A DNA stretch of 64,000 nt from Polynucleobacter sp. AP-Melu-500A-A1 (GTDB lineage: Bacteria > Pseudomonadota > Gammaproteobacteria > Burkholderiales > Burkholderiaceae), in assembly GCF_018882125.1 (NCBI RefSeq), contig NZ_JACVOZ010000002.1, positions 434,001 through 498,000 of the forward strand, in the 5' to 3' direction. The position numbers and the translations under genes are program-made. How positions within the stretch are numbered: the stretch's first letter is position 1; each line of letters starts with the position of its first letter. Below the pieces are notes generated by a model that was given only the letters and a program-made list of their open reading frames with translations, made no database searches and had not been told where the DNA came from. Positions 62,519 through 64,000 of the stretch are shown in pieces.

Positions 62519-63640
62519 CTAGTCTTTGCGCATCTTCACAACTACCTTAATTGCATCCTCAATACGCTCACGCGCATATCTCAATGCAGTAGGCACATCT
62601 TCCAATGGGAAGGTATGTGTGTGAACTAACTTAGCAGGGAACCTCTTTTGAGCCATTAATGATGCCGCTCTGTGGGTAGCACTTCTACCTTCACCACGAA
62701 TACCGTAGAGATAGATATTGTTTCGCACTAATGCAGCGATATCTACTGGAACTGGTTCACCTGGAAAGGCTGCTAAACAAATTCGGCCACCACGACGCAG
62801 CATGTTTGCGGCATCATTTACAGCATTTGGGGCGCCAGAACATTCCAATACATAATGCGCACCACCATTTGTGTACTCTTTAACCTTGGCAACGGCATCT
62901 TCTTTGGTAACGTTGATGGTGTAATCAGCGCCGAGCTTTTTACCGATCTCTAGACGATTGTCACGAGTTCCAGTCAGAATAACCTCGCTAGCACCTAAGG
63001 CTTTGGCAACGCCAACTCCCATTAAGCCAATTGGGCCGGGACCCATTACCACGACTGACTGACCTGCAATTAAACCTGCGGTAACGTCTAGACCATACAT
63101 GGCTGTACCTGCAGTCACAATCAGAGTTGCCTCTTCGTCCGACATATCATCAGGAACATGAACTAAGGTGTTCACGTTATTGACAGCATATTCCAAGAAT
63201 CCGCCATCAGTTGTGAATCCATTGGCCCGGTGACCTTTATCAACGTCACCGTAATTTTTTCCATAATTCAAACAAGAGGTATACATACCTTCGCGACAAC
63301 GCTCGCAGCGACCGCAACCCGCATGAATCTCAACCGCTACTCGATCGCCAATTTCAAATTCATCGACACCTTTGCCGAGTTTAACAACAGTGCCCATATA
63401 TTCATGGCCAGGGGTAAAGTTTTTATTAAATGGCAAACCACCTTGAATCATGGCTGGTGGGCCGCGGTGAATAATTTCAAGATCGGTCGCGCAAACCGCA
63501 ATCGCATCAATCCTGACTAGGACTTCTGCTGGTCCTGGCTCTGGAACGGGTTTTTCTACTAAAGTTAAAGTATCTGGATCACCCAATACCCATGCCTTCA
63601 TGGTCTTTGGAATATCCATCAATTTATTTTTTACATCCAT
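62519..63640 (-). CDS. zinc-dependent medium-chain alcohol dehydrogenase
   Basis: 373 residues of the threonine/sorbitol dehydrogenase-like MDR family. The catalytic zinc uses Cys in ICATDLEII-like AVCATD and His-Glu in GHEYMG; the structural zinc uses four Cys in CGRCERCREGMYTSC. The cofactor motif is VVMGPGPIGLMGVGVAKALG and the acidic-loop TGTRDNRLEIGKKLGADY suggests NADP or NAD. GGAG precedes the ATG at good spacing. It is the first gene of the catabolic operon, probably oxidising an alcohol that feeds the hydroxylase or the aldehyde dehydrogenase. Confidence 0.92.
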   Translation of the reverse strand: MDVKNKLMDIPKTMKAWVLGDPDTLTLVEKPVPEPGPAEVLVRIDAIAVCATDLEIIHRGPPAMIQGGLPFNKNFTPGHEYMGTVVKLGKGVDEFEIGDRVAVEIHAGCGRCERCREGMYTSCLNYGKNYGDVDKGHRANGFTTDGGFLEYAVNNVNTLVHVPDDMSDEEATLIVTAGTAMYGLDVTAGLIAGQSVVVMGPGPIGLMGVGVAKALGASEVILTGTRDNRLEIGKKLGADYTINVTKEDAVAKVKEYTNGGAHYVLECSGAPNAVNDAANMLRRGGRICLAAFPGEPVPVDIAALVRNNIYLYGIRGEGRSATHRAASLMAQKRFPAKLVHTHTFPLEDVPTALRYARERIEDAIKVVVKMRKD

Positions 63641-64000
63641 TGCATTCTCCTATCCACATTGAGCTTATTGAACTGCTACGGGACTACTCTAAGCAATTGA
63701 AAATTGATAAGCAATGCTTTATTAGGGCTTCCATCACTATGTGACACAAGTTCGTGGATTTATCCAAGAAAACCCTAGTTGGGGTTGAGTTCAGGCTGCA
63801 GGAGCTGGGGTCATTAACGAAATTAGTGCGCTGCAATAGAATTCAGGGGCGGTCTTTATCCACTTATCTTCTGCAGAAAAAGGGGGGCTTGAGGAATCAC
63901 TTCGAACCAAACATTTTTTATTCGCTAAGTACAAAAGTAAGCTGTGCTCTAGCACCCCAACCCCGTGGAGTTCCCGGATACTGTAAGGTGGCAGGATACC
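63641..64000. other. edge region with no assignable gene; two overlapping open frames
   Basis: The stretch upstream of the alcohol dehydrogenase holds the promoter region, with an ATTG-5-CAAT inverted element at 63698-63712 (LysR-type-like, weak). Beyond 63745 two frames stay open to the window edge: the plus frame from 63745 (possible GTG 63754, reading VDLSKKTLVGVEFRL) and the minus frame whose stop is at 63791 (69 codons, reading ELHGVGVLEHSLLLY and ending TPAPAA). I recognise neither; at most one is likely real. Confidence 0.3.

Overview
The window looks like chromosomal DNA of a free-living betaproteobacterium of the order Burkholderiales, most likely Polynucleobacter or a close relative. 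This is inferred from the moderate-to-low GC, the trxA-rho-rpmE2 gene order, the AddAB-type (not RecBCD) repair nuclease, and six separate Bug/TctC-type periplasmic solute receptors. No tRNA, rRNA, CRISPR array, insertion sequence or prophage was seen. Genes are tightly packed, and many adjacent genes overlap by 1-8 bp.

Layout. 1-6.5 kb: addA (cut by the left edge) and addB. 6.6-9.0 kb: trxA, rho with a C-rich leader, and rpmE2, with clear intrinsic terminators. 9.0-24.7 kb: envelope and mixed functions: two GT39/ArnT-like glycosyltransferases, a MATE exporter, small lipoproteins, a DsbB-like protein with a 52-residue membrane partner, a crotonase, a SemiSWEET-FAH hydrolase-alpha/beta hydrolase operon, a cytochrome c, a Rap1a/Tai-like protein, a DUF3300 lipoprotein, and a coupled glycosyltransferase/sialidase-like/membrane-protein operon. 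24.8-27.8 kb: a flavocytochrome c sulfide dehydrogenase pair, PsiE and a pirin.

27.8-35.5 kb is a hydroxy-acid or sugar-acid catabolic locus: Bug receptor, Ldh2-type dehydrogenase, GntR/HutC regulator and SMP-30-type lactonase on one strand; a 3-hydroxyacyl-CoA-dehydrogenase-like enzyme, an enolase-superfamily enzyme and a UxaA/GarD-type dehydratase next to it. A perfect 12-bp palindrome in the divergent promoter is a plausible regulator site. 35.5-46.1 kb holds conserved housekeeping or small genes (cbpA-cbpM, uup, yaeQ, slyX, YdcH family) and an unusual protein with a histone-H1-like basic tail joined to a YbjN-like acidic domain.

46.1-63.6 kb is a second catabolic region: a Tat-exported amidohydrolase, three secreted hydrolases, an isopropylmalate/tartrate-dehydrogenase-like enzyme with a Bug receptor, an AraC regulator, a CBS protein, then a long minus-strand run of aldehyde dehydrogenase, ThDP enzyme, Bug receptor, a three-gene molybdenum hydroxylase and a zinc alcohol dehydrogenase. 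The molybdenum hydroxylase has an uncommon arrangement: the 2Fe-2S domain is fused to the first half of the molybdopterin subunit, and the second half is a separate gene that starts in an ATGA overlap. The last 360 bases hold no gene I can assign.

The most unusual items are the split molybdenum hydroxylase, the H1-like/YbjN-like fusion and its 3' hairpins, the crotonase lacking both usual catalytic glutamates, the five-helix DsbB-like protein with its small partner, and the glycosyltransferase/sialidase-like operon.
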